A model generated the notes under the pieces. That model had not been told where the DNA came from. It did no database searches and worked only from the letters and a program-made list of their open reading frames with translations. Position numbers and translations under genes: made by a program. Below are positions 43,820 through 52,788 of a stretch of DNA of 64,000 nt, in pieces. The DNA is from Arthrobacter woluwensis. Its GTDB lineage: Bacteria > Actinomycetota > Actinomycetes > Actinomycetales > Micrococcaceae. Numbering within the stretch: the stretch's first letter is position 1; each line of letters begins with the position of its first letter. The stretch lies in the NCBI RefSeq assembly GCF_900105345.1, contig NZ_FNSN01000003.1, forward strand, positions 1,054,001 through 1,118,000, written 5' to 3'.

Positions 43820-44905
43820 ATGTCTTCCATCATCGAAGCTGAGTCGCCCGAGGCGCTCAGCCCCGCTGTCTCCCCCCGGAGCAGCGGGGGAGTGGGCCGG
43901 TACATCCTGGTCCGCTTCCTGCTCATCTTCCCCACGATCTTCATCCTCGTCACCCTGGTCTTCTTCCTCATGCGGGTCACCGGCGACCCCATTACCGCGG
44001 CACTGGGCGGACGCCTGCCGCAGGACCAGCTCGACGCCAGGATCCACGAGGCCGGCTACGACCGGCCCATCCTCATCCAGTACTTCGAGTACCTCGGCCA
44101 GATCGCCACCGGCAACTTCGGCACCACCATCTCGGACCGCCGGCCCGTCGCGGAGATGCTCGCGACCTTCGGCACCGCGACGCTGGAACTGACCTTCAAC
44201 GCCCTCGTGGTGGCCTTGCTGATCGGCATCCCGCTGGGCATGATCGCGGCCCACAAGCGGGACAAGGTGCCGGACGCCATCCTGCGCTTCTTCGCCATCC
44301 TGGGCTACGCCACCCCCGTGTTCTTCGCGGGCCTGCTGCTCAAACTCACCTTCTCCGTGGCACTCGGCTGGCTCCCGGTCTCCGGGCGCGCGTCCACCAC
44401 GACGGAGCTGGCCATGAGCCAGCTCGCGGCCCCCACCGGGATCTACTGGCTGGACGCGTTGCGCAGCGGAAACCTCGACGCCTTCGGTGACGTGGTCAAG
44501 CACGCGATCCTCCCGGCCATCGCCCTCGGTCTGCTGACCGCGGGCATCTTCCTGCGCCTCGTGCGCACCAACCTGATCGGCACACTCGGGAAGGACTACG
44601 TGGAGGCCGGGCGTTCGCGCGGTGTGAGCGAGTACCGCCTCGTCACCAAGCACGCCTACAAGCCAGCGCTCATCCCGATCATCACGGTGATGGGTCTCCA
44701 GATCGCCATGATGCTGGGCGGCGCGGTCCTCACGGAGACGACGTTCGAGTGGAAGGGCCTGGGCTATCAGCTGGCGCAGTACCTGACCGCCCGTGACTTC
44801 GTGGCCGTGCAGGGCATCGTCATGCTGCTCGCCGTGATCGTGGCCGTGACCAACTTCGTGGTGGACATCGTGGCCGCCATCATCGACCCCCGGGTGAGGT
44901 ACTGA
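43820..44905 (+). CDS. Peptide ABC transporter permease (DppB/OppB type)
   Basis: 361 aa with six hydrophobic helices; RYILVRFLLIFPTIFILVTL at the N-terminus is the DppB first helix. The conserved EAA loop reads YVEAGRSRGVSEYRLVTKHA, which contacts the ATPase. The N-terminal 25 residues are a Ser/Pro-rich extension. It forms the channel for peptides with the next permease. Its stop overlaps the next start by 1 nt (TGATG). Confidence 0.93.
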   Translation: MSSIIEAESPEALSPAVSPRSSGGVGRYILVRFLLIFPTIFILVTLVFFLMRVTGDPITAALGGRLPQDQLDARIHEAGYDRPILIQYFEYLGQIATGNFGTTISDRRPVAEMLATFGTATLELTFNALVVALLIGIPLGMIAAHKRDKVPDAILRFFAILGYATPVFFAGLLLKLTFSVALGWLPVSGRASTTTELAMSQLAAPTGIYWLDALRSGNLDAFGDVVKHAILPAIALGLLTAGIFLRLVRTNLIGTLGKDYVEAGRSRGVSEYRLVTKHAYKPALIPIITVMGLQIAMMLGGAVLTETTFEWKGLGYQLAQYLTARDFVAVQGIVMLLAVIVAVTNFVVDIVAAIIDPRVRY

Positions 44906-45957
44906 TGTCTGCAACTCCGACGACGCCGGCCTCCGTGCCGCCGCGCCCCCAGGGCGGTTCCTGGCTGCGCCGCCTTCCCGTCATCTCCCACTTCCGCCAG
45001 AGCGTCGGCCTCCAGCGCGGCATGCTCGTGCTGGGCACCGCGCTCACGGTGCTCTTCGTCGTCGTGGCTCTGCTGGCGCCCGTGATCGCGCCGTACGGCT
45101 ACTCCCAGATCTCCGACGCTGACGGCACCTTCCCGGCGCAGGCTGCCCCCGGCGGCAAGCACCTCTGGGGCACCACGGTGGGCGGCTATGACGTTTTCTC
45201 CCGTGCGGTGTGGGGTTCCCAGACCGCGGTGATCGTGATCCTCGTGTCGGTCGCGCTGTCCCTCGTTCTCGGCGTGCTGCTGGGTCTGCTCAGCGGTTAC
45301 CTCGGCGGCTGGGTGGACCGGATCCTGGTCGTGGTCGCCGACGCGATCTACGCCTTCCCGTCCCTCCTGCTGGCCATCGTCATGTCGATCGTGATCAGCC
45401 ACGGGCAGTCCAGCTTCTGGGGCGGTGTGCTCGCCTGTGCGTTCTCCATCACCGTGGTGTTCGTTCCCCAGTACTTCCGTGTCATCCGCGCGGAGACCAT
45501 CCGTCTCAAGGCCGAGCCGTTCGTGGAGTCCGCCAAGGTGGTGGGCGCTTCCCCGTGGCGCATCATGGGTCGCCACATCTTCAAGAACGCCACCCGCACT
45601 CTGCCGCTCATCTTCACGCTGAACTCCTCGGAGGCCATCCTGACGCTGGCCGGTCTGGGCTTCCTGGGCTTCGGCATCGAACCGACGTCCGCGGCCGAGT
45701 GGGGCTTCGACCTGAACAAGGCGATGTCCGACGCCTCGTCCGGGATCTGGTGGACCGGCGTCTTCCCGGGCGCCGCGATCGTGCTGACCGTCCTGGGCCT
45801 CACGCTCATGGGCGAGAGCATGAACGATCTCAACGACCCGCGACTGCGCGGACGCCGCAGGCCGGGCCGCAAGGGCACGTCCCGTGGCGCCGTCGCCGGT
45901 TCCGCTCAGGGCGCCCAGAGCGTCCCGGGTTCACACGGAAAGGAAGCCACGGCATGA
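44905..45957 (+). CDS. Peptide ABC transporter permease (DppC/OppC type)
   Basis: 350 aa, second channel subunit. N-terminal cytoplasmic segment, first helix near GMLVLGTALTVLFVVVALLA, then the DppC-specific external loop GKHLWGTTVGGYDVFSRAVW. EAA loop: FVESAKVVGASPWRIMGRHI. The C-terminal tail is Arg/Gly/Ala-rich (RGRRRPGRKGTSRGA) and longer than usual. ATGA overlap with the ATPase gene. Confidence 0.93.
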   Translation: MSATPTTPASVPPRPQGGSWLRRLPVISHFRQSVGLQRGMLVLGTALTVLFVVVALLAPVIAPYGYSQISDADGTFPAQAAPGGKHLWGTTVGGYDVFSRAVWGSQTAVIVILVSVALSLVLGVLLGLLSGYLGGWVDRILVVVADAIYAFPSLLLAIVMSIVISHGQSSFWGGVLACAFSITVVFVPQYFRVIRAETIRLKAEPFVESAKVVGASPWRIMGRHIFKNATRTLPLIFTLNSSEAILTLAGLGFLGFGIEPTSAAEWGFDLNKAMSDASSGIWWTGVFPGAAIVLTVLGLTLMGESMNDLNDPRLRGRRRPGRKGTSRGAVAGSAQGAQSVPGSHGKEATA

Positions 45958-47675
45958 GCGCGGCAGCACATCGCGGGGCGACCGGTCCCGCGCGGCAGGA
46001 CAGTGGGGCCGCGGTCCTGGACATCGAGCACCTGAACGTCACGTTCGCCACCGACGGCGGGGACGTCCACGCCGTCAAGGACGTCAGTCTGGAGGTGCGT
46101 CCGGGGGAGGTCCTGGCGATCGTCGGCGAGTCCGGCTCCGGCAAGACCGTGACGGCGCGGACCATCCTGGGCCTCCTGCCCGAGACCGCGACCAGCCAGG
46201 GCGCCGTCCTCATCAACGGCCAGAACGTCGTCAGTGTCAGCCCGGCCGAGCTGCGGAGGATCCGCGGCCGGGACGTGGCGATGGTGTTCCAGGAGCCGTC
46301 CACCGCTCTGAACCCGGTGTTCACCATCGGCTGGCAGATCGCCGAGGGCATCCGGGCCCACGCCCGCGACGGGCAGAAGGTCTCGGCCAAGGACGCCAAG
46401 GCCCGTGCGGTCGAGGCGCTGCGCAAGGTCGGCATCCCGGAACCAGAGGTCCGGGTGGACTACTACCCCCACCAGCTCTCCGGCGGCCAGAAGCAGCGCG
46501 TGGTCATCGCCGCGGCGCTGGCGCTGGATCCCGGGCTGATCGTGGCGGACGAACCCACCACGGCGCTCGATGTCACCGTGCAGGCGGAGATCCTGGAACT
46601 TCTGCGGGAGCTCCGGGACGACTACGGCACGTCGATCGTGCTCATCACCCACAACATGGGCGTGGTGGCGGACCTGGCCGACCGCGTCGTCGTCATGTAC
46701 CGCGGCGACGTGGTGGAGGAGGCGCCGGTCCGGACCCTGTTCGCCGAGCCGAAGCAGGACTACACCAAGGACCTGCTGGCCGCGGTGCCCCATCTGGGAC
46801 GGAACTCCGCGTCGGAAGGCGCCACGGGTCGGCTGCACCAGGATGGCAAGGTCCTCGTGGAGGCGAAGGGCCTGAGCATCGAGTTCCCGGGCCGTTTGGG
46901 CCGCCCGGGTTTCAAGGCCGTGGACGATGTCAGCTTCACGATCCGGGAGCGCGAGGTCTTCGGGCTGGTGGGGGAGTCGGGTTCCGGCAAGTCCACCATC
47001 GGCCGCGCCATCGCGGGCCTGAACCGGGTCACGGGCGGCAGCCTGACCGTGTTCGGGCAGGAGATGCTCGGGTTCCGGGAGAAGAACTTCAAGCCGCTCC
47101 GCAAGGACATCGGGTTCGTGTTCCAGGACCCCGCGGCTTCCTTCAACCCGCACCTCACCATCGGGGAGTGCATCGCCGAACCGCTCATCATCCACCGGAA
47201 GCCGAGCGCGGCCGAGGCGCGCAAGCGTGTCGGCGAGCTGCTCGAATCGGTGCAGCTGCCGGCGTCGTACGCGTCGCGGTACCCGCACGAACTCTCGGGT
47301 GGCCAGCGGCAGAGGGCCTCGCTCGCGCGGTCCCTGGCACTGAACCCGCCGCTCGTGATCGCGGACGAACCCACCTCCGCACTGGACGTCTCCGTGCAGG
47401 CGAAGGTCCTGGAGCTGTTCCGGGACATCCAGGAGGAGTACGGTTTCGCGGCGCTCTTCATCAGCCACGACCTGGCCGTCGTGGACATGCTCTCCCATTG
47501 GGTGGGCGTGCTGCTCAAGGGCCGGCTCGTGGAACAGGGCATCGGCAGCCAGATCATGGGCCACCCGAGCCAGGAGTACACGAAGCGCCTCATCGCCTCG
47601 CTGCCCGTTCCGGATCCGGACGAGCAGGCGGCCCGCCGCCAGGCCTACCGGGCTGGGCTGAGCGCCGGAGCCTGA
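45954..47675 (+). CDS. Fused DppD-DppF ABC ATPase
   Basis: 573 aa with two complete nucleotide-binding domains, each powering transport. Domain 1: Walker A GESGSGKTVTART, signature LSGGQKQRV, Walker B LIVADEPTTALDV. Domain 2: Walker A GESGSGKSTIGRA, signature LSGGQRQRASLARSLAL, Walker B VIADEPTSALDVSVQ. It replaces separate DppD and DppF. The C-terminal segment is the usual oligopeptide tail (HPSQEYTKRLIASLP). Intact, as are the permeases, although the cognate binding-protein gene carries a stop codon. Confidence 0.95.
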   Translation: MSAAAHRGATGPARQDSGAAVLDIEHLNVTFATDGGDVHAVKDVSLEVRPGEVLAIVGESGSGKTVTARTILGLLPETATSQGAVLINGQNVVSVSPAELRRIRGRDVAMVFQEPSTALNPVFTIGWQIAEGIRAHARDGQKVSAKDAKARAVEALRKVGIPEPEVRVDYYPHQLSGGQKQRVVIAAALALDPGLIVADEPTTALDVTVQAEILELLRELRDDYGTSIVLITHNMGVVADLADRVVVMYRGDVVEEAPVRTLFAEPKQDYTKDLLAAVPHLGRNSASEGATGRLHQDGKVLVEAKGLSIEFPGRLGRPGFKAVDDVSFTIREREVFGLVGESGSGKSTIGRAIAGLNRVTGGSLTVFGQEMLGFREKNFKPLRKDIGFVFQDPAASFNPHLTIGECIAEPLIIHRKPSAAEARKRVGELLESVQLPASYASRYPHELSGGQRQRASLARSLALNPPLVIADEPTSALDVSVQAKVLELFRDIQEEYGFAALFISHDLAVVDMLSHWVGVLLKGRLVEQGIGSQIMGHPSQEYTKRLIASLPVPDPDEQAARRQAYRAGLSAGA

Positions 47676-47682
47676 CTCACCG

Positions 47683-47752
47683 CCGAGTTCGGGGGATCGT
47701 GCCGAGACCGGGGCCTCCAAGCCCCGCCTCCGGAAGCATCCCCCGAACTCGG
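47683..47752. repeat. Intergenic palindromic element, type C copy 1
   Basis: 15-bp perfect arms CCGAGTTCGGGGGAT / ATCCCCCGAACTCGG, with an inner GGGGC/GCCCC stem. Shares the 19-mer TTCGGGGGATCGTGCCGAG with the element at 48250. Lies between the convergent ABC ATPase and haemoglobin gene ends. Confidence 0.9.
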
Positions 47753-47759
47753 CCGTCGG

Positions 47760-48227
47760 TCAGGGTTCCACCAACCCGTCCCAGGACCACTGCGGCATCC
47801 GCAGCCCGGAGGGGACATCGTCCGCGCTCCGGTGGTAACGGGCCATGTCCACCGTGGTGGCCCAGGCGAAGTAATCATGCAGGGTCTGCCGGAGCCGTTC
47901 ATCGGACGCGAGACCCGCGTCCTCCAAGGCCCGGTCGAAACAGGCGACGGCCCGGGCGTTCATCTCGTCGTGTTCCCCGTTCCCACTGTGCAGGCGGACC
48001 ACGGAACTCTGGTCTCCGAAGGCCTCGGTGTAGAACTTCGGGCCGCCCAGGGACTCGGCCCAGTAGGCCGCCAGGCGCGGCGTGTGATCGGGCCGCGCCC
48101 CGTTCCGGAAGGCATGGCTCACGACGGCGTCCTCCAGCACCCGCCGGTGCCAGGCCTCCGCGAGGGCGAGCAGTCCGTCGAAGCCACCTGCTGCTTCGAA
48201 GACGGTCGGGGGATGATCCGCGCGCAT
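47760..48227 (-). CDS. Group II truncated haemoglobin
   Basis: 155-aa haem protein of the 2-over-2 globin fold, likely O2/NO handling. Visible elements: FEAAGGFDGLLALAEAWHRR, LAAYWAESLGGPKFYTEAFG (E-helix/YWAE...GGP as in group II), RLHSGNGEHDEMNARAVACF with the probable proximal His in LHSGN, and LHDYFAWATTVDMARY. The ATG at 48227 was chosen because longer readings run into palindromic sequence. It is bracketed by the two type C palindromes and divergent from the antiporter gene. Confidence 0.85.
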   Translation of the reverse strand: MRADHPPTVFEAAGGFDGLLALAEAWHRRVLEDAVVSHAFRNGARPDHTPRLAAYWAESLGGPKFYTEAFGDQSSVVRLHSGNGEHDEMNARAVACFDRALEDAGLASDERLRQTLHDYFAWATTVDMARYHRSADDVPSGLRMPQWSWDGLVEP

Positions 48228-48249
48228 ACGAGCACCATACTCCCGTCGC

Positions 48250-48311
48250 GTTCGGGGGATCGTGCCGAGTTCCAGGCCTGCGGACCCCGGTGCCAGAACG
48301 AACCCCCGAAC
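48250..48311. repeat. Intergenic palindromic element, type C copy 2
   Basis: Arms GTTCGGGGG / CCCCCGAAC, and the shared 19-mer TTCGGGGGATCGTGCCGAG (48251-48269). The interior is different from copy 1 and less symmetric. It lies between the divergent haemoglobin and antiporter starts, so it cannot be a terminator of either. Confidence 0.85.
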
Positions 48312-48334
48312 CCGGCGGATGGAACAATGGCGGC

Positions 48335-49930
48335 ATGGAACAGCTCGCACTCATCGTCGGATTGCTCTTCGCCACGGTGCTCGCCGTCGGCCTCGGGGAC
48401 CGCCTGAAACTCCCGTACCCGGTTCTCATGCTGCTCATGGCCATGGTCATGACCTTCATCCCCGGGTTCCCCGAACTGGCGATCGACCCCGAGCTGATCC
48501 TCCCCGTCTTCCTCCCGCCCTTGCTCTTCGCGACGGCGCAGCGCAGTTCGTGGCAGGTGTTCCAGCTGCGCTGGCGGACCCTGCTGTGGCTCGCCGTCGG
48601 GCTCGTGGTGGTGACCACGGTCTTCGTCGCCGGAGCGGCCTGGCTCCTCATACCGGGGATCGGCATTCCCGCGGCCATCGCCCTGGGCGCCATGGTGGCC
48701 CCGCCGGACCCGGTCGCCGTCGAGTCCGTGGCCGGCAAGGTCCACATGCCCCGCAAGCTCATGAACATCCTGCAGAGCGAGGGCCTGTTCAACGACGCGG
48801 CCGCCATCGTGATCTTCCAGGCGGCCGTCGCCGCGACCCTGGCGGGCCGGAACCTCGACGCCAGCCTCGTGCCGAAGTTCCTCCTGGGCATCGTCTTCGC
48901 CGTGATCATCGGCGTGCTCATGGGCTATGCGGCCAAACTCGTCACCTGGCTCGTCACCGCGGGTGTCGCGCGCACCGCCGTGAGCCTCGTGGTCCCCTTC
49001 GCCGCGTACATCCTGGCGGAGGAGGTCCACGCGTCGGGCGTCATCGCCGTCGTCGTCGTGGCACTGGAGATGAAGCGGCACGCACGGCCCGAGGACGCCT
49101 CGGAGCGCGTGAGTCAGGCGGCGTTCTGGGACGTGGTGGAGCTGCTGGCCACGGGCCTGGCCTTCGGCCTGGTCGGCCTCGACATCCGCCAGGTCATCCA
49201 CCACGAGGGCGCGGGGATCTTCGCGATGGTCCCGGCGGCCATCGCGGTCTGCGCCGTGGTCGTGGTGGTCCGGTTCCTGTGGACCTGGCTGTACCTGTCC
49301 ACCCGGCGGTCGCTGTACCGCGGTGATTGGGTGGGCATGCTCAAGGACGTCGTCATCCTCAGCTACAGCGGCATGCGCGGCCTGGCCACCCTCGCCCTGG
49401 CGCTTGCTCTGCCGCTGGTGCTCGACGACGGCTCGGCCTTCCCGGCCCGCGACCAGATCCTGGTGACCGCCTGCGCCGTGCTCCTGGTGACGCTCGTGCT
49501 CCCCGGCCTGACGCTGCCGGCTCTCATGAAGGTGCTCAAAGCCCAGGACGACGGCGCCGAGGAGAAGGAGGCCACCCGCATGCTCGGCCGCCGGGCGCAG
49601 AAGGCCGCCATGCTGGCACTCAAGGAGAGCGAACTCGTCAACCAGCTCACGCCCGAACAGCAGGCCATGATGGCCAAACGCTTCAAGTCCCTGCACCTGG
49701 AACTGCAGGGAGCGGATCCGGAGCACCCCGGCAAGGGCCTCCCCGACGACCTGCGCGAACGCTTCGCCAAGGGCCGTGAGCTCATGGTGGCGGCGCAGAC
49801 CATCGCCCTCGACGCCGCCCGCCAGGAGGTGCTCGTGGCCCGCAAGGAACTGGGCATGGATCCCGAGGTGGCGGACCATGTGCTGCGCCAGCTCGACCTG
49901 CGCACCATGGTCATGCCCAAGACGGACTGA
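48335..49930 (+). CDS. Na+/H+ antiporter, CPA1/NhaP family
   Basis: 531 aa with about 12 membrane helices (LPYPVLMLLMAMVMTFIPGF; FVAGAAWLLIPGIGIPAAIA). The ion-binding helix contains LMNILQSEGLFNDAAAIVIF with the conserved ND pair typical of CPA1, and GAMVAPPDPVAV is also conserved. The C-terminal ~110 residues form a cytoplasmic helical tail (EQQAMMAKRFKSLHLELQGA) probably regulating activity. Role: pH and sodium homeostasis. Preceded by a type C element; no close partner gene. Confidence 0.92.
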   Translation: MEQLALIVGLLFATVLAVGLGDRLKLPYPVLMLLMAMVMTFIPGFPELAIDPELILPVFLPPLLFATAQRSSWQVFQLRWRTLLWLAVGLVVVTTVFVAGAAWLLIPGIGIPAAIALGAMVAPPDPVAVESVAGKVHMPRKLMNILQSEGLFNDAAAIVIFQAAVAATLAGRNLDASLVPKFLLGIVFAVIIGVLMGYAAKLVTWLVTAGVARTAVSLVVPFAAYILAEEVHASGVIAVVVVALEMKRHARPEDASERVSQAAFWDVVELLATGLAFGLVGLDIRQVIHHEGAGIFAMVPAAIAVCAVVVVVRFLWTWLYLSTRRSLYRGDWVGMLKDVVILSYSGMRGLATLALALALPLVLDDGSAFPARDQILVTACAVLLVTLVLPGLTLPALMKVLKAQDDGAEEKEATRMLGRRAQKAAMLALKESELVNQLTPEQQAMMAKRFKSLHLELQGADPEHPGKGLPDDLRERFAKGRELMVAAQTIALDAARQEVLVARKELGMDPEVADHVLRQLDLRTMVMPKTD

Positions 49931-50003
49931 GCCGCCCGCGCGCCGCTGTTCAGACGCTTGCCGTGACTGGCGGCGTCGCGCTGGGCCGTGAAAGAGTTCG
50001 TGT

Positions 50004-50978
50004 ATGAGCCAGAACACAGAACACGGGTCCGCCACGGGCCGGATCATCTACGGGTGCATGGGTCTCGGCGGAGCCTGGGAGCCCACTCCGTGCACCGAGG
50101 CGGACGTGGCACAGGCCTCCGAGGTCATCGATGCGGCCCTGGCGATCGGCGTCGAGCTGTTCGATCACGCGGACATCTACCGCTTCGGCAAGGCCGAGGC
50201 CGTGTTCGGCGAGGTCCTGGCGGCGCGGCCCGAGCTGCGGGACCGGATCCTCCTGCAGAGCAAATGCGGCATCCGGCTCCACGAAAACGGCCTCAACAAC
50301 TACTACGACCTCAGCTACGACTCCATCATGGAGCGCGTCGAGGGCATCCTGGGCCGGCTCCGGACCGACCACCTGGACACGCTCCTGTTCCACCGGCCGG
50401 ACCCGCTGCTCAACCGCGAGGAGGCCGCCCGCGCGGTGCGCGAACTCCTGGCGGACGGCCGCATCAAGGCGCTGGGCGTCTCCAACATGTCCACGGCGCA
50501 GATGGAACACCTCCAGGACGCGCTCTCCACCCCGCTGGTCGCGAATCAGCTCGAGATGAGCCTCGGCACCCGCGACTGGCTGGACTCGACCGTCACGGTG
50601 AATCACCGTCAGGGCGCCGGCAACCCGTTCCCGCACGGCACGCTGGAGCACTGTATGAGCCGCGGCATCGAACTTCAGGCCTACGGTTCGCTGGCCAACG
50701 GCCGCTACACCGGCGGGGTGCCGGCTGAGAACCTGAGTGAGGCGGACCGCGCGACGGCGGACCTGGTCCAGGAGCTCGCCGCTGAGTTCGGCGTGGCGCC
50801 GGAGTCCGTGCTGCTCGGCTGGCTCATGAAGCACCCGGCCCGCATCTCCCCGGTGATCGGCACCACGAACCCCGGCCGCATCGCGGCCTGCGGCGACGCG
50901 ATCGCGGTGGCCGAGCGGATGGACCGCCTGCAGTGGTACCGGCTCTGGATCACGGCCCGGGGCGAGTTCATCCCGTAG
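50004..50978 (+). CDS. Aldo/keto reductase (YdhF-like)
   Basis: 324-aa NADPH-dependent oxidoreductase with (beta/alpha)8 fold. The catalytic tetrad is visible: Asp and Tyr in FDHADIYRFGKAE, Lys in LLQSKCG, His in LLFHRPDPLL. The cofactor-binding end is PARISPVIGTTNPGRIAACG. Substrate unknown. The YdhF-type motif NYYDLSYDSIMERVE is present. It is separated from the antiporter gene by 73 bp and seems monocistronic. Confidence 0.9.
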   Translation: MSQNTEHGSATGRIIYGCMGLGGAWEPTPCTEADVAQASEVIDAALAIGVELFDHADIYRFGKAEAVFGEVLAARPELRDRILLQSKCGIRLHENGLNNYYDLSYDSIMERVEGILGRLRTDHLDTLLFHRPDPLLNREEAARAVRELLADGRIKALGVSNMSTAQMEHLQDALSTPLVANQLEMSLGTRDWLDSTVTVNHRQGAGNPFPHGTLEHCMSRGIELQAYGSLANGRYTGGVPAENLSEADRATADLVQELAAEFGVAPESVLLGWLMKHPARISPVIGTTNPGRIAACGDAIAVAERMDRLQWYRLWITARGEFIP

Positions 50979-51140
50979 CCGTCAGGCCCGCACAGGGAAC
51001 TCGCGGCGCTATACCGGTCTAGGGCCAAGGTGACGCTTGTCGCTCGGAATCTGTGAGAAAAGTCAAATAAAACCAGATATGACTGTCCGGGGCCCACAAA
51101 CGCTTGGGCGGGTGCGGCCCCGGACCGGTACCGTATTCTC

Positions 51141-52001
51141 ATGAGTTCTTCCGTCACTTCCACTGGTCGTCCCACTCGAAAAGTCAGCCCGGACATCGCC
51201 CGTTCGTGGCTCCTGGTCAACGCCATGAAGACGGAACTCTTCGATGACGCCGCCGCCTCCCGCGCGGACGCCATCATCCTGGACATCGAGGACGCCGTGG
51301 ACCCCTCGCACAAGGACGAGGCCCGCGACAACGTCCGCGGCTGGCTGGAAGCCGGCGGGCAGGCCTGGGTCCGCATCAACGACGCCACGAGCCCCTTCTG
51401 GGCCGATGACCTGGCCGGCCTCCGCGGCACCCCGGGTCTGCTCGGCGTGATGCTCGCGAAGACCGAATCCGCCGACCAGGTGACCGAGTCCTACCACCGC
51501 ATGGACGGCAAGACCCCCGTGATCGCCCTGGTCGAGTCCGCCGTCGGCATCGAAGAGGCCAACAACATCGCGAAGGGTCAGGGCTGCTTCCGCCTGGCCT
51601 TCGGCTCCGGCGACTTCCGTCGCGACACCGGCATGGCGGCGACCCCGGAGGCCATGGCCTACCCGCGGGCCAAGCTCGTCGTCGCCAGCCGCGTCGGCGG
51701 TCTTCCCGGCCCCATCGATGGGCCCACCGTCGGCAGCAACCACCCCATCCTGCGCGAGCAGAGCGCCATCACCGTGACCATGGGCATGACCGGCAAGCTG
51801 TGCCTCGCCACGGATCAGACGGCCATCATCAACGAGGTCATCAGCCCCACGCCGTCCGACGTCGCCTGGGCCACCGACTTCATGAACGACTTCGAGGCCA
51901 ATGGCCGCGTGATCCGTGACGGCTCCGACCTGCCCCGCCTGGGCCGTGCCGAGAAGATCATGAAGCTGGCCACCGCCTTCGGCGTCACCCCGGCCCTCTA
52001 G
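51141..52001 (+). CDS. CitE-like HpcH/HpaI aldolase / CoA-ester lyase
   Basis: 286 aa, (beta/alpha)8 Mg-dependent lyase. Motifs: RSWLLVNAMKTELFDDAAAS, ADAIILDIEDAVDPSHKDEA (metal ligands), WVRINDATSPFWADDL (substrate Arg), LVESAVGIEEANNIA and LAFGSGDFRRDTGMAATPEA. The family includes citrate lyase beta, malyl-CoA lyase and beta-methylmalyl-CoA lyase; no citrate lyase alpha/gamma genes are near, so citramalyl/malyl-CoA type cleavage is more likely. The 162-bp upstream gap is AT-richer in its middle and has TACCGT at leaderless distance (51129-51134). Confidence 0.88.
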   Translation: MSSSVTSTGRPTRKVSPDIARSWLLVNAMKTELFDDAAASRADAIILDIEDAVDPSHKDEARDNVRGWLEAGGQAWVRINDATSPFWADDLAGLRGTPGLLGVMLAKTESADQVTESYHRMDGKTPVIALVESAVGIEEANNIAKGQGCFRLAFGSGDFRRDTGMAATPEAMAYPRAKLVVASRVGGLPGPIDGPTVGSNHPILREQSAITVTMGMTGKLCLATDQTAIINEVISPTPSDVAWATDFMNDFEANGRVIRDGSDLPRLGRAEKIMKLATAFGVTPAL

Positions 52002-52015
52002 AGCGGGCCTCGTCG

Positions 52016-52243
52016 ATGCTGGGTGACTTCTGGGCGAACGCGTCCACGGTGTACAAGACCGTGGTGCTCAGCGCCCTCGGGTTCATGGTGGTGGGCCTCG
52101 GCCTGAACATCATCGGCTTGATGAAGCACAACAACCCGCTTGCGATCGGGGCGCTCCCGGTCATCGGCGTGGGTCTCCTGCTCCACGTGGTGGGCATGGT
52201 GATCCGCACCCGTGAACTCCGGAAGGGCCGCCCGGGGAAGTAG
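52016..52243 (+). CDS. Small two-helix membrane protein (DUF3188-like)
   Basis: 75 aa. Two hydrophobic segments, TVVLSALGFMVVGLGLNIIG and AIGALPVIGVGLLLHVVGMV, joined by MKHNNPL, with a basic C-terminus (RTRELRKGRPGK). The arrangement resembles the small DUF3188 family. It follows the CitE-like gene by 14 bp, so the two are probably co-transcribed. No function can be inferred. Confidence 0.75.
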   Translation: MLGDFWANASTVYKTVVLSALGFMVVGLGLNIIGLMKHNNPLAIGALPVIGVGLLLHVVGMVIRTRELRKGRPGK

Positions 52244-52266
52244 CCCCCGCCGTCGCGCGCGAAGTG

Positions 52267-52309
52267 ACAGATGATGCCCGGAAGATGCGTTCTTCCGGGC
52301 ATCATCTGT
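52267..52309 (+). terminator. Perfect 19-bp hairpin
   Basis: Arms ACAGATGATGCCCGGAAGA / TCTTCCGGGCATCATCTGT around TGCGT, 24 bp after the small membrane gene and just upstream of the next promoter. Unusually long and perfect for an intrinsic terminator. Confidence 0.88.
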
Positions 52310-52326
52310 AACCTCGGCGAGACAAG

Positions 52327-52332
52327 TAGGCT
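52327..52332 (+). promoter_or_regulatory. -10 box for leaderless hadA-hadB-murB transcript
   Basis: TAGGCT exactly 6 nt before the ATG at 52339; no ribosome-binding site between. Confidence 0.6.
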
Positions 52333-52338
52333 TATTCC

Positions 52339-52788
52339 ATGAGTATCAATCCCGATCTGCAGGGCCGCAGTTACCCGGCCGCCGAGGTGTACGAGGTGGG
52401 CCGCGAGAAGGTCCGCGAGTTCGCCCGCGCCGTGAAGGCCACCCACCCGGCACACTTCGACGTCGAGGCCGCCCAGGCGCTCGGCCACGCCGATCTGGTG
52501 GCGCCGCCCACCTTCGCCATCATCGTGGCGCAGCGGGCCGACGCCCAGCTCATCGAGGACCCCGCATCCGGGATCGACTTCTCCCGCGTCGTGCACGCGG
52601 ACCAGCGCTTCACGCACCACCGCCCCATCGTCTCCGGTGACCGCCTGGTGGCCGAGCTGCACGTGGACACCGTCCGCGGCATGGGCGGCGGCGCCATGAT
52701 CACCACCCGTTCGGAGATCTCGACCGTGGACGGCGAGAAGGTCGCCACCACCACGTCCTCCATCCTGGTCCGCGGAGAGGGACAGTAA
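52339..52788 (+). CDS. MaoC-like dehydratase subunit (HadA/UPF0336 type)
   Basis: 149 aa, hotdog-fold protein of the FAS1-dehydratase N-terminal group. Features: YPAAEVYEVGREKVREFARA, LVAPPTFAIIVAQRA, and FSRVVHADQRFTHHRPIVSG, the HadA-like beta region. HadA subunits stabilise the catalytic HadB partner. The next gene overlaps by 1 nt and carries the hydratase motif. In mycobacteria the pair acts in mycolate elongation; this window's organism type probably lacks mycolates, so a role in other fatty acyl-ACP/CoA dehydration is more likely (inference). Confidence 0.87.
   Translation: MSINPDLQGRSYPAAEVYEVGREKVREFARAVKATHPAHFDVEAAQALGHADLVAPPTFAIIVAQRADAQLIEDPASGIDFSRVVHADQRFTHHRPIVSGDRLVAELHVDTVRGMGGGAMITTRSEISTVDGEKVATTTSSILVRGEGQ

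Noticed and set aside
45884-49930. A 1348-codon open plus-strand frame across the ABC ATPase, globin and antiporter genes
   Set aside because: Its first two-thirds is a Gly/Arg/Pro-rich shadow of the ATPase gene and of the antisense globin gene; only the last part is the antiporter, which has its own ATG at 48335.
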